A program made the translations under genes and the position numbers. From the NCBI RefSeq assembly GCF_001428335.1, contig NZ_LMSG01000012.1, forward strand, positions 188,659 through 252,658: a DNA stretch of 64,000 bases. The letters run 5' to 3'. The first letter of the stretch is position 1; each line of letters opens with the position of its first letter. The notes under the pieces are model-generated. The model made no database searches. It had not been told where the DNA came from and saw only the letters and a list, made by a program, of their open reading frames with translations. Positions 27,501-35,695 of the stretch are shown piece by piece. This stretch comes from Arthrobacter sp. Soil762 (GTDB taxonomy: Bacteria > Actinomycetota > Actinomycetes > Actinomycetales > Micrococcaceae).

Positions 27501-28641
27501 ACTTTTCGTTCCGTACGATGGCCCGCACCAGCTGGGCCTTGAGCTGCTGCGGTGTGGCTGTGCCGGAGAGCTGGAACAGGATGGATTCAAGTCCAAGCGA
27601 TTCCAGTTGTGCCGATACTTCATTCAGGCTGGCCCGGCGGTCACCCACCACCAGGACGGACCGCCCAGCGTCCACCAGTGCACCGATGGTGTTGATGGCC
27701 GTCTGCGTCTGTCCCGTGCCCGGCGGGCTGCTGACCACCAGGGAGTCGCCTGCGCGGGCGGCATCAATGACGTACTGCTGATCCGGATCGGCGTCGAGGA
27801 GGAGGAGTTCGTCGTCCGGGTGGCGCGCGTCCACGCTCGGGAAGCGGGCGGGGTCCGGCACGGGTACATCAATGACTTCACCGCTGGCCGCCTTGGCCAG
27901 GGCGGCCACCAGCGGGTTGCCCTCATTGATCCAGGGATCGTCCAGGTTGCCGGAGAGGTCCGCAAAAGTGGACACCAGCAAATTGTGCTGGGCTTCGGCG
28001 CCATGGATGGGCCGGATGAGGGTTGCGAGCCTGTCCAGGACAGGCTGGGGATCGAAGCGTGCGGTGCTGTACGCGAGGCGTGTCACGGCGTTGACGTCAA
28101 AAACAATGCCATGGATGGTCTTCAGGTGCCGGACCAGAGCCGGGTTGATGTTGGCCTGCTCGGTGAGCTGCAGTTCGTAGTCGTCCTCACCCGGGCGGAC
28201 CGTGAGCGAGATTGCGGTGAGCATCACCGGCGCGGAAACCCGCTGGGGTTTGCCGCCAACGGCGGAGGTCCACACCACGGTGCCTGCGGAAAGGTAACCG
28301 GCATCTATGCCACGGTCATTACCGAGTTCGAAGATTTTCGAGCGGATGTTCCGCGATGCCCGGGCCGCGACGACGTACTGCTGGTGGTCGCGGATGAGTG
28401 TGGACAACCGTGTGCGGCGGCCGGCCATGAGCTGGGCCAGACCTGACGGGTGCGCATGAGTCAGGTCAATGGACCCTTCGGGGGTCTTGGTGAAACGCAG
28501 CATGGTGTCTGCCCCGGTGACGGGTTTAAGCCCGGACAGCCATTTTCCGAGCTCCTCAGAACCCTCCGCGTGGCCTTGACCAACTGACACTACTGCCTTC
28601 TTTTCTGCGTTTGCACGTGACGCCCTGGACCATACCGGCAT
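24535..28641 (-). CDS. large SF1 (Upf1-like) helicase-fold protein with C-terminal Vsr/MTES_1575-like endonuclease domain
   Basis: A 1368-residue cytosolic protein. Helicase-like motifs appear in order: motif I SSPPGTGQTQTA (residues 304-315), motif II VVVLDAEATSLQ (about 839-850), motif III QVIAFGDAKIASP (861-873), motif V-like RVVDLERAQGLVRDHVIF (about 1033-1050) and motif VI KFALAMTRARRSLHVLT (1077-1093). The Walker A lysine is replaced by Gln311 and motif II lacks the usual DEA. A helical insert (about 380-800) separates motifs I and II. Residues ~1145-1248 resemble the REase_MTES_1575/Vsr fold, with Asp1169 and Glu1194/Asp1196 in VAIESDG. An acidic Asn/Asp-rich tail follows. ATG 28641 has TACGCT 7 nt upstream. 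Biological role unknown; DNA/RNA remodelling or defence are possibilities. Confidence 0.75.
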   Translation of the reverse strand: MPVWSRASRANAEKKAVVSVGQGHAEGSEELGKWLSGLKPVTGADTMLRFTKTPEGSIDLTHAHPSGLAQLMAGRRTRLSTLIRDHQQYVVAARASRNIRSKIFELGNDRGIDAGYLSAGTVVWTSAVGGKPQRVSAPVMLTAISLTVRPGEDDYELQLTEQANINPALVRHLKTIHGIVFDVNAVTRLAYSTARFDPQPVLDRLATLIRPIHGAEAQHNLLVSTFADLSGNLDDPWINEGNPLVAALAKAASGEVIDVPVPDPARFPSVDARHPDDELLLLDADPDQQYVIDAARAGDSLVVSSPPGTGQTQTAINTIGALVDAGRSVLVVGDRRASLNEVSAQLESLGLESILFQLSGTATPQQLKAQLVRAIVRNEKSLEPQLGNLHRTLTEHRHSLMDHVASLHNVRQRWGCSPYQAMQSLAELTSIHPAPATTVRLKRSVLDSIRDRNELAGRLHRAAELGSFSRASTTSPWHGARLLTRKETEEAQELARSVARNLPVLRDRMNSVAEHAEIRLGTSFSEWGEQLELLMAVRESLDKFTPDIFDRPVNDLISATASSAWRRERNVDMASMQRSRLRRVAKEYVRPGVHITDLHSSLVLVQDQRALWSGYATSQRHPAVPSGLAEMNVMYRSLNRELTQLGEALRHTQAGGSLATARYEELMERLERLVADTHTLKTLPERTLLVENMREHGLGELLADLAEREVPAGSVAAELELAWWQSALEAMISGDDYLAMSDGDALRQLEAEYRLADNAHIASGAARLRWELSERWRAALAEHPRQAHLLRSLLKDGRVTLAALTAQAAELVPMLVPVWSVSPYLMTGLLPAEQRFDAVVVLDAEATSLQAVLPAIARARQVIAFGDAKIASPRTFTVGVERMAAGEAAHQRVESAFSALSAILPVWRLNFVYRAVDEDLVLQLSKNSYDGALRRLPEGQSATGLDRALLVEYLPDGTGLPSADHEGVESVVAEVNRVVQLVFEHARTRPRTSLAVVTASLRHAARIGESIRLQLPNHPGLASFFSAGSESFRVVDLERAQGLVRDHVIFSPGFGRTPHGRALHNFGPLSAEGGREKFALAMTRARRSLHVLTCFQPEDLDHTRLSYGAVDFYELLNREIAGKTDLGTPASRAAASEQALGADPLVADLGDRLRARGARVWHQYDGVIDVVAAADPLSTMGQDDAEIPWPVAIESDGTEQYRTMSVRERSRLRPQLLERMGWRYMPLWTIEVFTDPSACADRIAGYLGLENVLPPGRGTASGGFFDEDMDPLALASEGNDRNDDQAGRLASEEAVVVTPRNADQADMHGNDQADDARNGNAAVPERQLPGAAGILPNKAAEDDPKRWGDGPDNDHDAWLKENKPPHWG

Positions 28642-28731
28642 ACTTTCGAGCGTAGCCGCAAAGGAGCCGGGATGAGAGACCGCAACACTGGATCAGGCCA
28701 AATTGCGGCGGATTTCAACGGATGACAGCAA

Positions 28732-28761
28732 TGGCCGGCCTCCGCTGACGGAGACCGGCCA
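28732..28761 (-). terminator. intrinsic terminator after guaA
   Basis: Arms 28732-28744 and 28749-28761 pair over 13 bp with one G-U position and a CTGA loop, 10 nt past the guaA stop. Confidence 0.75.
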
Positions 28762-28770
28762 CTCACACTG

Positions 28771-30360
28771 TTATTCCCACTCGATGGTTCCCGGTGGCTT
28801 GCTGGTCACGTCCAGCACCACCCGGTTTACGCCTTCCACCTCGTTGGTGATCCGGTTCGAAATCCGGGCCAGGAGATCGTACGGCAGGCGGGACCAGTCC
28901 GCCGTCATGGCGTCCTCGGACGAAACGGGGCGGAGCACAATCGGGTGGCCGTAGGTGCGGCCGTCACCCATGACGCCCACACTGCGGACGTCGGCCAGCA
29001 GGACCACAGGCATCTGCCACACCTCGTTGTCCAGCCCGGCCGCGGTCAGCTCGGCACGCGCGATGGCGTCCGCCTTGCGGAGCAGGTCCAGGCGCTCCTG
29101 GGTGATGTCGCCGACGATGCGGATTCCCAGGCCGGGGCCGGGGAACGGCTGGCGGCCGACGATTTCCTGCGGCAGGCCCAGCTGGGCGCCGACGGCGCGG
29201 ACCTCGTCCTTGAACAGTGCCCGGAGCGGTTCCACCAGTTCGAACTGCAGGTCTTCGGGAAGGCCACCGACATTGTGGTGGCTCTTGATGTTCGCAGCAC
29301 CTTCGCCGCCGCCGGATTCGACGACGTCCGGGTACAACGTGCCCTGGACCAGGAACTTGATCTTCTCGCCATGGGCCGCGGCCTCGGCGATGATAGCCAG
29401 CTCGGCCTCTTCGAACGCGCGGATGAACTCGCGGCCGATGATCTTGCGTTTGGTTTCCGGATCGCTGACGCCGGCCAAGGCGGACAGGAAGCGCTCCTGC
29501 TCGTTGGCTACATACAGCTTGACGCCGGTGGCGGCCACGAAGTCGCGTTCCACCTGCTCGGCTTCGCCTTCGCGCAGCAGGCCGTGATCCACGAACACAC
29601 AGGTCAACTGGTCGCCGACGGCCCTCTGGACGAGCGCCGCTGCAACGGCGGAGTCAACGCCGCCGGAGAGCCCGCAGATAACGCGGGCATCGCCGATCTG
29701 CTTACGGATCCGGTCCACCTGCTCCTCGAGGATGTTCCCCGTGGTCCAGTTGGGCTCCAGCTTTGCGCCCTTGAACAGGAAGTTTTCCAGCACCTGCTGG
29801 CCATAGGCCGAGTGCTTGACCTCGGGGTGCCACTGCACGCCGTAGAGTGCCTTCTCTTCGTTTGCGAAGGCAGCCACTTCAGCGCCAGCCGTCGTCGCCA
29901 GCACTTCGAAGCCTTCGGGTGCCTCGTGCACGGAGTCGCCGTGGCTCATCCAGGTGTTCTGGTGCTGCGGCATCCCCTCGAGGACGGAGCGGCCCTCGCC
30001 GAGGATGGTGGTCTGGGTGGAGCCGTACTCGCGCAGGCCGGTCTTGTCGACCTTCCCGCCCAGGGCGTTGGCCATGGCCTGGAAGCCGTAGCAGATGCCG
30101 AAGACCGGGATTCCGGCCTCAAAGAGGTCGGCGCCGACGGCGGGCGCCCCGTCCGCGTAAACGCTGGAGGGGCCACCGGAAAGGATGATGGCGGCGGGGT
30201 CCTTGGCCAGGAGCTGCTCGGTGGTGAAGGTATGCGGAACCACTTCCGAATACACATTCGCTTCCCGGACGCGGCGGGCAATCAGCTGCGCGTACTGGGC
30301 ACCGTAGTCAACAACCAGCACCGGCTTCTGGGAAGTCTGGGATGCAGTGGGAGTAGTCAC
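28771..30360 (-). CDS. guaA: GMP synthase (glutamine-hydrolysing)
   Basis: A 529-residue enzyme converting XMP to GMP with glutamine and ATP. The class I glutamine amidotransferase domain (residues ~12-205) has the nucleophile Cys in [11 protein letters not shown] and the His/Glu pair in [12 protein letters not shown]. The ATP-pyrophosphatase domain begins with the P-loop [17 protein letters not shown], and the C-terminal dimerisation/XMP domain contains [14 protein letters not shown] and ends [12 protein letters not shown] 30360 has TAGGCT 6 nt upstream with no ribosome site. It is the first of three gua-family genes on this strand (with guaB3 and guaB). Confidence 0.97.
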   Translation of the reverse strand: MTTPTASQTSQKPVLVVDYGAQYAQLIARRVREANVYSEVVPHTFTTEQLLAKDPAAIILSGGPSSVYADGAPAVGADLFEAGIPVFGICYGFQAMANALGGKVDKTGLREYGSTQTTILGEGRSVLEGMPQHQNTWMSHGDSVHEAPEGFEVLATTAGAEVAAFANEEKALYGVQWHPEVKHSAYGQQVLENFLFKGAKLEPNWTTGNILEEQVDRIRKQIGDARVICGLSGGVDSAVAAALVQRAVGDQLTCVFVDHGLLREGEAEQVERDFVAATGVKLYVANEQERFLSALAGVSDPETKRKIIGREFIRAFEEAELAIIAEAAAHGEKIKFLVQGTLYPDVVESGGGEGAANIKSHHNVGGLPEDLQFELVEPLRALFKDEVRAVGAQLGLPQEIVGRQPFPGPGLGIRIVGDITQERLDLLRKADAIARAELTAAGLDNEVWQMPVVLLADVRSVGVMGDGRTYGHPIVLRPVSSEDAMTADWSRLPYDLLARISNRITNEVEGVNRVVLDVTSKPPGTIEWE

Positions 30361-30461
30361 CGCACTAGCCTACTTTGCGGCGTCGCCCTGCCGCACATTC
30401 AGGACCGTGGGTGTGACGCAGTGAACGTCCGACGGCGGGACTCCCCCAACCACTGCAGCGC

Positions 30462-30962
30462 TCAGTACCGCTGTGCGGCCTGCGGGTTCGCGGCAAGTTC
30501 GGCTTCCACCTCGGCGTGCAACTTCTTCTCCACCACGAAGGACAGGAACGGCACCACACCGCCCAGTGCCAGGAGGATGAGCTTCATGAACGGCCACCGC
30601 ATCAACGTCCAGAGACGGAAGTTGGAGATCAGGTACACCACGTACATCCAGCCGTGGACGATCAGCACGGCGACGGAGATGTTCGCGCCGCCCACCACGC
30701 CCTTGGGCTCGGCGTCGGCGAAACCCAAACCGAACGGTTGGCCCGTGACGGCGTTGGTGCCACCGGCAAACAGGTACTGGCCAAAGGCGTACCGTGCGAT
30801 GAGTTCGGCGCAGAGCAGCAGCAGCATGGCGCCTGTGAGGTACGCCAGCACCTTGTAGAACTTCAGGGCGGAACGGATCTGCCGCTCGGTACCGCCGAAG
30901 CGGCGCTTCTTGCCCTTGCCCTGCGCAGAATCCTGCTGGACGGCCGGTTTCGGTTCGATCAT
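30462..30962 (-). CDS. DUF3817 integral membrane protein
   Basis: A 166-residue protein with a basic N-terminus (GKGKKRRFGG) and three hydrophobic helices: VLAYLTGAMLLLLCAELIARY, ISVAVLIVHGWMYVVYLISNF and FMKLILLALGGVVPFLSFVVEKK. The RSALKFYKVLAYLTG start and the HGWMYVVYL histidine are characteristic of DUF3817. Function unknown. ATG 30962 overlaps the SURF1 stop as ATGA, so the two are co-translated. Confidence 0.88.
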   Translation of the reverse strand: MIEPKPAVQQDSAQGKGKKRRFGGTERQIRSALKFYKVLAYLTGAMLLLLCAELIARYAFGQYLFAGGTNAVTGQPFGLGFADAEPKGVVGGANISVAVLIVHGWMYVVYLISNFRLWTLMRWPFMKLILLALGGVVPFLSFVVEKKLHAEVEAELAANPQAAQRY

Positions 30963-31813
30963 GGCTTTACCTTTTGTTGGAGCTGTTCAGAAGTTGCTGG
31001 GGTGGGCAGTGCGGGCGGAGCATCCTGGTCGTCGTCGTGTTCCTCTTCGAGGTCCCGCCGGTAGTCGTCCTTGACCAGGCGCCACCAGATAAACAGGGCG
31101 AAGCCGGCGAACACCACCCATTCGAGCGAGTAGAAGAGATTGAGCCAGTTGACCTGCTGCGCGGGCGGCTGGGGGCCGATTTCCAGGGGTCTCAGGGCAC
31201 CATCAACCGCCGCGGCGGACAGGTCGGACCCAGCTGCCAGTTCGGAAGCTGCAGCCACGAATCCCGGGTACATGCTGACGTCCCAGTAGTTGATGAGTTC
31301 GGCAACAGACACGGCGGAGGCGCGTCCGGGTTCCGGTGCGGTGGACGGCAGCGGCGACTCTGACGGCAGCAGCCGTCCGGTCAGGTTCACCACGCCCGAC
31401 GGCGGTGCGCCGGCGTCGTCGGGATCCGCCACCCAGCCGCGGGCTACTGGAATCCAGGTCTGGGGTGAAGCAGCGACGCCCGTGAGCGCGGGCGCTCCGG
31501 TTACGGCGAAGGCGGAAACCACCCAGTAGCCGTTCGCACCATTCTTCAGGCGGCCTGGCACCAGGACCTGTTTGGCGGGGTCGTAGGTTCCCTCGGCGGA
31601 GACCATCTGGTCTGACACTGAACCGGGGAAGAAGACTCCGGGCTCAAGCGTATCCGTCAGCATCCTGACGTCCTCGGTGGCGGGACTGACCACAACTTCG
31701 GGCTGCGTGGAGCGCCCGAACTGCCACTGGCTGAGCAGGACAAACACCCCTGAGACGGCGATCGCGAAGACCAGGCCTGCGATCCATCGGGGCTTAAGGG
31801 CTGTTTTCCACAC
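30959..31813 (-). CDS. SURF1-family protein, cytochrome c oxidase assembly
   Basis: A 284-residue membrane protein with an N-terminal helix (WIAGLVFAIAVSGVFVLLSQWQFGR) and a C-terminal helix (NLFYSLEWVVFAGFALFIWWRLV) enclosing an extracytoplasmic domain, the SURF1 layout. The SQWQFGR segment after helix 1 and the VNWLNLFYSLEW stretch before helix 2 are family hallmarks. SURF1 helps insert haem a into cytochrome oxidase. The acidic cytoplasmic tail EEEHDDDQD is variable. GTG 31813 has TACGGT 6 nt upstream. Co-expression with DUF3817 is seen as ATGA overlap. Confidence 0.9.
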   Translation of the reverse strand: MWKTALKPRWIAGLVFAIAVSGVFVLLSQWQFGRSTQPEVVVSPATEDVRMLTDTLEPGVFFPGSVSDQMVSAEGTYDPAKQVLVPGRLKNGANGYWVVSAFAVTGAPALTGVAASPQTWIPVARGWVADPDDAGAPPSGVVNLTGRLLPSESPLPSTAPEPGRASAVSVAELINYWDVSMYPGFVAAASELAAGSDLSAAAVDGALRPLEIGPQPPAQQVNWLNLFYSLEWVVFAGFALFIWWRLVKDDYRRDLEEEHDDDQDAPPALPTPATSEQLQQKVKP

Positions 31814-31936
31814 GTGTTAACCGTACTTCGTTCCTCTGTAGAACAACTAAACGACCAGGCGCGTCCCGGCCTTGGAGTGTGGCCGCCGGGTCCCTACGTG
31901 GCGACGGTGTCGACACGAAAGGGCCTGCCCCAATCC

Positions 31937-32425
31937 TTAGTGGTCGAAGAACACCAGGCTGGAGTTGATGAGCTCGGCGATGACTTCGGCATCGTAGGCC
32001 CGCCGCAGCGACTCCCGGAAGGACTCCTTGGACAGGGAGCGGGCCAGGGTGGCCAGGACTTCCAGGTGATCGGAAAACGAGCTTGCCGGGGTGGCGATCA
32101 GCAGGATGACGGTGGCCGGACCATCGGCGGCACCGAAGTCCAGCGAGTGGCCGTACTTGGTAATTCCCACGGCGATGGAGGTCCGCGAGACGAATTCGCT
32201 GCGGGCGTGCGGGAGGCCGATCCCACCCGGCAGGCCGGTGGCGAGCTGGTGTTCGCGGGCGTTGACGTGTTCGAGGAACCGCGGCAGGTCCGTGACCCGC
32301 CCGGCGGCGTAGAGGCGCTCCGCCAGTTGCGCCGCGGCGTCCGACTTGCCCGTTGCCTCCAACTCCAGAATCACCAGATCGGAGGTGGTGAGATCGGCAT
32401 CGTACCGGTCAAGTGGTTCCGCCAA
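31937..32425 (-). CDS. orphan PTS system fructose-type IIA component
   Basis: A 162-residue PTS EIIA-2 domain protein with no attached IIB or IIC. The phosphorylatable histidine is His73 in GGIGLPHARSEFV, and the C-terminal part has PATVILLIATPASSFSDHLEVLATLARSL. It could take phosphate from HPr and hand it to a separate IIBC, or act as a regulator like PtsN. It follows glpD by 45 nt on the same strand and may be co-transcribed, suggesting a link between PTS status and glycerol use; that link is inference. Confidence 0.87.
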   Translation of the reverse strand: MAEPLDRYDADLTTSDLVILELEATGKSDAAAQLAERLYAAGRVTDLPRFLEHVNAREHQLATGLPGGIGLPHARSEFVSRTSIAVGITKYGHSLDFGAADGPATVILLIATPASSFSDHLEVLATLARSLSKESFRESLRRAYDAEVIAELINSSLVFFDH

Positions 32426-32470
32426 GGCGTGTCCCTTCAGTCAGGAGAATTGCTGGTGTGCGGTGCCGCC

Positions 32471-34210
32471 TCAGCGCAAAGGGACGATGTCCTCCACACC
32501 CAGCCGTGCGGCGTCGGCGGATTCGTCGTCCGGCTGCTGCTGGCTCAGCCGTTCAGCTTCAACGCGTGCTATGTAGTGCTTTATTTCGCTTTCGCGCTGA
32601 ACATCGCTCCAGCCAAGGACTTCGCCCATCAGTTTAGCGACAACCGGCACCGCCGACACGCCACGGTCCCAGGCCTCGATGGAGATGCGGGTCCGCCGGG
32701 TCAAGACGTCATGGACATGCCGGGCACCCTCGTGGGTTGCGGCGTAGACGGCTTCTGCCTGCAGGTAGTCGTCAGCACCGGGCAACGGCTCCGCCAATTC
32801 AGGATTCCGGGCGATGATGTCCAGCACCTCCGGAGTCATGGACCCGTAACGGTTGAGCAGGTGCTCCACCCGGGCCACGTGCACGCCGGACTCTTCAGCT
32901 GTCCGGCTCCGGCGGTTCCAGGCCGCCTTGAAGCCACTGGCGCCCAGCAGCGGGATGGTTTCGGTGCAGCTCGCCGGGACCCGCTCATCCATGGTGCGGG
33001 TGGCCTCGTCCACGGCGTCCTTGGCCATAACCCGGTAGGTTGTCCATTTGCCGCCTGCCACCACCACCAGGCCCGGTACGGGGTGGGCCACGATGTGTTC
33101 ACGGGACAGTTTCGCCGTGGAATCGTTCTCCCCTGCCAGGAGCGGGCGCAGGCCGGCGTAGACGCCTTCAACATCCTCCCTGGTCAGCGGGCGTTTCAGG
33201 ACCCGGTTGACGTGCTCGAGGATGTAGTCGATGTCCTTGCTGGAGGCCGCCGGGTGGGCCTTGTCGAGGTTCCAGTCAGTGTCTGTGGTGCCGATGATCC
33301 AGTGCCGGCCCCACGGAATAACAAACAGCACGGACTTTTCGGTGCGGAGGATCAGCCCCACCGTGGACTGGAACCGGTCGCGGGGCACTACGAGGTGGAT
33401 GCCCTTGGACGCCCGGACCTTCAGCTGCCCGCGGTCGGTGACCATGGCCTGGGTTTCATCGGTCCACACCCCGGTGGCGTTGATGACCTGCTTGGCTTTG
33501 ATGTTGAATTGCGAACCGTCTTCGTGGTTGACCACTTTGGCACCCACCACGCGTTCGCCTTCGCGCAGGAAAGCCACCACCGCCATCTGGTTCACCGCAT
33601 GCGCGCCGTAGTGCACTCCCGTGCGGACGAGGTTTGCCACGTACTTTGCGTCATCCACCTGGCCGTCGTAATAGCGGATGGAGCCCACAAAGGCGTCTTT
33701 TTTCAGGCTGGGGGCGGCCCTGAGGGTGCCCCGCCTGGTGAGGTGTTTGTGGAACGGAACGCCGCGGCTGTGCCCGCCGGTAATGGACATGGCGTCGTAG
33801 AGGGCGATCCCGGCGCCCACATAGGGCCGCTCCAGAAACGGTTTGGTCAGCGGATACAGGAACGGCACCGGCCGGGCCAGGTGCGGGGCCAGGACCGAAA
33901 GAATCAGGCCACGTTCGTGCAGCGCTTCCTTAACCAGCCCAAAATCCAGCATCTCCAGATAGCGCAGGCCGCCGTGGATCAGCTTGGATGACCGTGACGA
34001 CGTGCCGGCCGCCCAGTCGCTGGCCTCCACGATCCCCACGGTGAGGCCGCGGGTCACGGCATCCAGCGCCGCACCGGCGCCCACGATGCCGCCGCCGACG
34101 ATCAGGATGTCCAGTTCGTTGCCGGGTTCCGAGGTGGCCCTGAGCCTGGCGATCGATGCTTCCCTGGCCGCAGGCCCCAGGACCCCGCCTTCGTTTGGAA
34201 CAGTATTCAC
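32471..34210 (-). CDS. glpD: glycerol-3-phosphate dehydrogenase (FAD-dependent)
   Basis: A 579-residue membrane-associated flavoprotein that oxidises glycerol-3-phosphate to dihydroxyacetone phosphate and passes electrons to quinones. The FAD Rossmann motif is ILIVGGGIVGAGAALDA (about residues 36-52), followed by GTSSRSSKLIHGGLRYLEM. Substrate-region blocks include VIPWGRHWIIGTTDTDW and GGKWTTYRVMAKDAVD, with the GlpD C-terminal domain after residue ~400. GTG 34210 follows AAGGGAGG at 6 nt; the frame remains open upstream to 34252. A palindrome lies 28 nt upstream. Confidence 0.95.
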   Translation of the reverse strand: MNTVPNEGGVLGPAAREASIARLRATSEPGNELDILIVGGGIVGAGAALDAVTRGLTVGIVEASDWAAGTSSRSSKLIHGGLRYLEMLDFGLVKEALHERGLILSVLAPHLARPVPFLYPLTKPFLERPYVGAGIALYDAMSITGGHSRGVPFHKHLTRRGTLRAAPSLKKDAFVGSIRYYDGQVDDAKYVANLVRTGVHYGAHAVNQMAVVAFLREGERVVGAKVVNHEDGSQFNIKAKQVINATGVWTDETQAMVTDRGQLKVRASKGIHLVVPRDRFQSTVGLILRTEKSVLFVIPWGRHWIIGTTDTDWNLDKAHPAASSKDIDYILEHVNRVLKRPLTREDVEGVYAGLRPLLAGENDSTAKLSREHIVAHPVPGLVVVAGGKWTTYRVMAKDAVDEATRTMDERVPASCTETIPLLGASGFKAAWNRRSRTAEESGVHVARVEHLLNRYGSMTPEVLDIIARNPELAEPLPGADDYLQAEAVYAATHEGARHVHDVLTRRTRISIEAWDRGVSAVPVVAKLMGEVLGWSDVQRESEIKHYIARVEAERLSQQQPDDESADAARLGVEDIVPLR

Positions 34211-34237
34211 GGAACGCCTCCCTTGCCGCTGCTGCCG

Positions 34238-34250
34238 GTGGTAAAACCAC
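34238..34250. promoter_or_regulatory. palindrome GTGGTAAAACCAC upstream of glpD
   Basis: A perfect 13-nt palindrome (5-bp arms) 28 nt before the glpD start, in the short region between guaB3 and glpD. Its place suits a repressor operator for glycerol metabolism, but the regulator is not in the window. Confidence 0.35.
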
Positions 34251-34337
34251 ACTACTTCCTTGCCGCACAGTTGGGCAGGGCGGGTTCAGCGGGAGGCATC
34301 CCGTCAGAGGCCGCCGGCCCCTGACAGTAAGAGGCTG

Positions 34338-35474
34338 TCAGTTGCCCGTGTACGGGGAAACTACGACGTCGACGCGCTGGAATTCCTTCAGGTCCGAATA
34401 GCCGGTGGTCGCCATCGAACGGCGGAGTGCGCCGATCAGGTTGGATGTGCCGTTGGTGTGGTGGCCGGGCCCGAAGAGCACCTCTTCGAGCGGTCCGACG
34501 GTGCCGACGTTGGCGCGGTCTCCGCGGGGCAGTTCGAGGTGGTGGGCCTCCTGGCCCCAGTGCCAGCCCTTGCCGGGTGCCTCTTCGGCCCGGGCCAGGG
34601 CGCTGCCCAGCATCACGGCGTCGGCGCCCATGGCAATTGCCTTGACGATGTCACCCGAGGTGCCCATGCCGCCGTCGGCAATTACATGGACGTACCGTCC
34701 GCCGGATTCATCCATGTAGTCACGGCGGGCGGCCGCGACGTCGGAGATGGCGGAAGCCATGGGCGAGTGGATCCCCAGGGCGCGCCGCGTGGTGGCGGTG
34801 GCTCCGCCGCCGAAGCCGACCAGGACGCCGGCGGCTCCGGTGCGCATCAGGTGCAGGGCGGGCGTGTAGCCGGCCGCGCCGCCCACAATCACGGGGACGT
34901 CCAGTTCGTAGATGAATTGCTTGAGGTTCAGGGGTTCGTGGTCTTTCGAGACGTGCTCAGCTGACACGGTGGTCCCGCGGATCACAAAGATGTCGACGCC
35001 GGCAGCCACCACGGTCTTGTAGTGTTCCTGGGTGCGCTGCGGGGTCAGCGAGCCGGCTACCGTCACGCCGGCGGCGCGGATCTCCGCCAGGCGGGACGTG
35101 ATCAGGTCCGGCTGGATGGGAGCGCGGTAGAGCTCCTGCATACGGCCGGTCACGGCGGGGCTGTTGACCTCATCCTGGAGGGCACCGATCTCGTCAAGGA
35201 TGGGCTGCGGGTCCTCGTAGCGGGTCCAGAGGCCCTCAAGGTCCAACACGCCGAGCCCGCCCAGCCGGCCCAAGGCGATGGCCGTCTCCGGGGACATGGC
35301 CGAATCCATCGGGGCTGCAATCACGGGCATGTCGAACTTGTAGGCATCGATCTGCCAGGAGACCGACACGTCCTTGGGGTCGCGGGTACGACGGTTAGGG
35401 ACAATCGCAATGTCATCCAGGGAGTAGGCACGACGCCCACGCTTGCCACGGCCAATCTCGATCTCGTAAGTCAC
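34338..35474 (-). CDS. guaB3: GuaB3-family IMP dehydrogenase-related protein
   Basis: A 378-residue TIM-barrel protein of the IMPDH/GMPR superfamily, without the CBS pair that GuaB carries. The N-terminus [30 protein letters not shown] is the GuaB3 signature. The active-site loop, which in GuaB reads GSICTTR, here reads [13 protein letters not shown], so the catalytic cysteine is missing; [28 protein letters not shown] is kept for the phosphate site. Family members of this type lie next to guaB in many Actinobacteria, with unclear activity. GTG 35474 has TAAAGT ending 6 nt upstream. Confidence 0.93.
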   Translation of the reverse strand: MTYEIEIGRGKRGRRAYSLDDIAIVPNRRTRDPKDVSVSWQIDAYKFDMPVIAAPMDSAMSPETAIALGRLGGLGVLDLEGLWTRYEDPQPILDEIGALQDEVNSPAVTGRMQELYRAPIQPDLITSRLAEIRAAGVTVAGSLTPQRTQEHYKTVVAAGVDIFVIRGTTVSAEHVSKDHEPLNLKQFIYELDVPVIVGGAAGYTPALHLMRTGAAGVLVGFGGGATATTRRALGIHSPMASAISDVAAARRDYMDESGGRYVHVIADGGMGTSGDIVKAIAMGADAVMLGSALARAEEAPGKGWHWGQEAHHLELPRGDRANVGTVGPLEEVLFGPGHHTNGTSNLIGALRRSMATTGYSDLKEFQRVDVVVSPYTGN

Positions 35475-35555
35475 GTGACCACTTTACTTGACCACGCGGG
35501 ATGCGGTGGGGCGCCTCCTCTTGGGTTCATCCTGAAACTGATAGTCAACACTTTA

Positions 35556-35595
35556 TTGACAAGTTTTGTCAACTATTTACAAGTATTGAAAATAC
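35556..35595. promoter_or_regulatory. AT-rich double-palindrome region upstream of the protease gene
   Basis: TTGACAA-GTT-TTGTCAA (35556-35572) is a perfect 17-nt palindrome, and GTATT-GAA-AATAC (35583-35595) a second 13-nt one, 11 nt apart. They sit in an AT-rich block between the divergent guaB3 and protease starts. The first includes a -35-like TTGACA. Likely a promoter plus operator for the secreted protease. Confidence 0.5.
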
Positions 35596-35695
35596 CTTTA
35601 TGTTTACTCTCGGTTACCACCTGATCCACCACGTGACCACCCTCACTCCCCTTCATACGGGCCACACCTGTGCCCGTTCCGAGAAAGAAGCTCCT

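Noticed and set aside
28945..30858. A 637-codon plus-strand frame opposite guaA and the DUF3817 gene
   Set aside because: It is a shadow of guaA; the translated product is low in structure and unlike any family.
31814..33991. A 725-codon open frame on the plus strand antisense to the PTS IIA and glpD genes
   Set aside because: It exists only because the third codon positions of glpD are GC-rich; the minus strand encodes a full GlpD with all motifs, and the antisense product has no recognisable domain.
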